From Thermoplasmata archaeon (GTDB taxonomy: Archaea > Thermoplasmatota > Thermoplasmata > Thermoplasmatales > Thermoplasmataceae), in contig JAJZZQ010000012.1 of the NCBI GenBank assembly GCA_021797525.1, forward strand, positions 1 to 6,838: a DNA stretch of 6,838 nt. The letters are read 5' to 3'. A model generated the notes under the pieces. That model was not told the DNA's origin. It made no database searches and was given only the letters and a program-made list of their open reading frames with translations. Of this stretch, positions 5,791-6,838 are shown in pieces (position 1 is the stretch's first letter; every line of letters begins with the position of its first letter). The position numbers and the translations under genes were made by a program.

Positions 5791-5794
5791 CAGA

Positions 5795-6838
5795 ATGACC
5801 GGGGATAATCCATACCGCGGAATAAGGAGATCTGAAATTTCACTTCTCTTCAAGCTATATCCTGTATTCAGGCGGTACCTCAGGGACAGGGAAAAATCAA
5901 AAAAAGAGGAGGAGAAAACCTGGGATTACAGGAGGGAGAGAAATGGAGAAAAAGCGGTCAGGACATTTATTGAACTCGGCCCTACATTCATTAAACTTGG
6001 GCAGGTCCTCTCAGCAAGGCCTGATCTTCTGCCAACAGAATACATAAAGGCATTTGAAAAGCTTCAGGATCAGGTTGAACCAGCTCCGTTCGACGCAGTA
6101 CTTCCAATACTGAAGGAGAATGTCAGGGATTTTGAAACGGTCTTTGAGGATTTCCAGAAAGAAGCAATATTTGGGGCATCACTCGGACAGGTCCATATTG
6201 CAACATATAGGGGAAGGAAAGTAGCAGTTAAGGTAAACAGGCCAAATGTTGAAACTCGTTTAAAGAGAGATCTGATGGTCATAGATCGCCTTCTGTCGCT
6301 GGCAAAAGGGAGGATTGAAAATTTTCTATTCATAAGCGTATCAAACGTAATCAATGATTTCAAATACAGAATTTTTGATGAGCTGGACTATACCAAGGAG
6401 ATACGAAACGCAGACAAAATAAGGAAAAATATAGGAAACCGTGAAAATGTAATAATACCTGAAGCATACAGGGAGGTCTCAGGAAAAAAGGTCCTTGTTC
6501 TTGATTATGTGGATGGAATAAAGATCACAGACACAGAAAAGTTGCAGGCTGCAGGGCTCGACCTTAAGGATCTAGCCTTCAGGGTGGATCTTCTTTTCAT
6601 TAGGATGCTTCTCAGGGATGACATCTTTCATGCGGACCCTCATCCCGGGAATATATCGGTAACACCTCAGGGTGCAATAATACTGTACGATTTCGGGATG
6701 ATCGGAAATCTTGATGAAAAGACAAGGTTCTCTCTCCTTTCTCTCTACGATGGCCTTGTCAATACAGATCCGGATCAGATAATGGATGCACTTGTGGATC
6801 TGAAGGCTCTCTCTCCAGCTGCAAACAGGGCCATAATG
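5795..6838 (+). CDS. UbiB/ABC1/AarF (COQ8/ADCK) family atypical kinase-ATPase, 3' end outside window
   Basis: 348 codons are visible with no stop; the family is usually 500-560 residues, so about two thirds is present. Motifs in order: the family-specific KxGQ (FIKLGQVLSARPDLLP; K67, G69-Q70); the Ala-rich loop replacing the P-loop, here FGASLGQVH (126-134); the nucleotide-binding Lys in VAVKV (K146); FDELDYTKE (194-202) with the helix-C glutamate E196; HADPHPGN (279-286), the catalytic loop with D281 and N286; and LYDFGMIG with the metal-binding D299. In bacteria and mitochondria these proteins support ubiquinone synthesis by ATPase activity toward membrane lipids or quinone precursors. In Thermoplasmatales a role with thermoplasmaquinone/menaquinone or isoprenoid lipids is inferred. 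The family's C-terminal membrane helices would lie beyond the edge. The ATG at 5795 is supported by both a TATA box and an SD. Confidence 0.95.
   Translation, partial: MTGDNPYRGIRRSEISLLFKLYPVFRRYLRDREKSKKEEEKTWDYRRERNGEKAVRTFIELGPTFIKLGQVLSARPDLLPTEYIKAFEKLQDQVEPAPFDAVLPILKENVRDFETVFEDFQKEAIFGASLGQVHIATYRGRKVAVKVNRPNVETRLKRDLMVIDRLLSLAKGRIENFLFISVSNVINDFKYRIFDELDYTKEIRNADKIRKNIGNRENVIIPEAYREVSGKKVLVLDYVDGIKITDTEKLQAAGLDLKDLAFRVDLLFIRMLLRDDIFHADPHPGNISVTPQGAIILYDFGMIGNLDEKTRFSLLSLYDGLVNTDPDQIMDALVDLKALSPAANRAIM

Noticed and set aside
6070..6363. 97-codon minus-strand frame inside the UbiB-like gene
   Set aside because: Antisense to the Ala-rich loop and catalytic lysine region of a clear family member.

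Overview
The window looks like a chromosomal segment of a Thermoplasmatales-type archaeon (Thermoplasma/Ferroplasma/Cuniculiplasma group). The first gene encodes a 20S proteasome alpha subunit whose visible 174 residues closely follow the Thermoplasma acidophilum protein as I remember it (no alignment was run). The other markers are also archaeal: a single GINS51-type replication factor, an archaeal RNase P RNA, TATA boxes placed about 26 nt before start codons or RNA 5' ends, and a surface protein with a signal peptide, many N-glycosylation sequons and a C-terminal membrane anchor. Base composition is moderate and Arg codons are mostly AGA/AGG.

Layout, left to right. (1) psmA runs leftward off the window edge. 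(2) A 162-bp divergent promoter region follows, carrying a 14-bp near-perfect inverted repeat that contains both opposed TATA elements. (3) A TatD-like metal-dependent hydrolase gene reads rightward, followed by the GINS51 gene with its own TATA box. (4) A large membrane-anchored glycoprotein gene reads leftward and converges on GINS51 with only 9 bp between stop codons. (5) A divergent promoter region separates it from the RNase P RNA gene (rnpB), which reads rightward; a 12-bp P1 helix closes its two ends. (6) About 225 bp of mostly non-coding DNA follows, with one doubtful antisense small ORF. (7) A dicistron encodes a 63-residue Cys/His protein and a family 2 glycosyltransferase. (8) A UbiB/ABC1 (AarF) atypical kinase gene runs off the right edge.

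Functionally this is mostly housekeeping: protein degradation, DNA replication, tRNA 5' maturation and probably quinone/isoprenoid metabolism, plus a cell-surface part (glycoprotein, glycosyltransferase). No mobile element, CRISPR array, tRNA or defence system is visible. Several genes appear to be transcribed leaderless: for GINS51, the surface protein, the Cys/His protein and UbiB, a TATA box centred 24-30 nt upstream falls in register with a start codon. This shifts the preferred start of GINS51 and of the surface protein inward. The most intriguing site is the symmetric psmA/hydrolase divergent promoter, together with a reading frame that stays open upstream of the hydrolase ATG without any conventional start codon.
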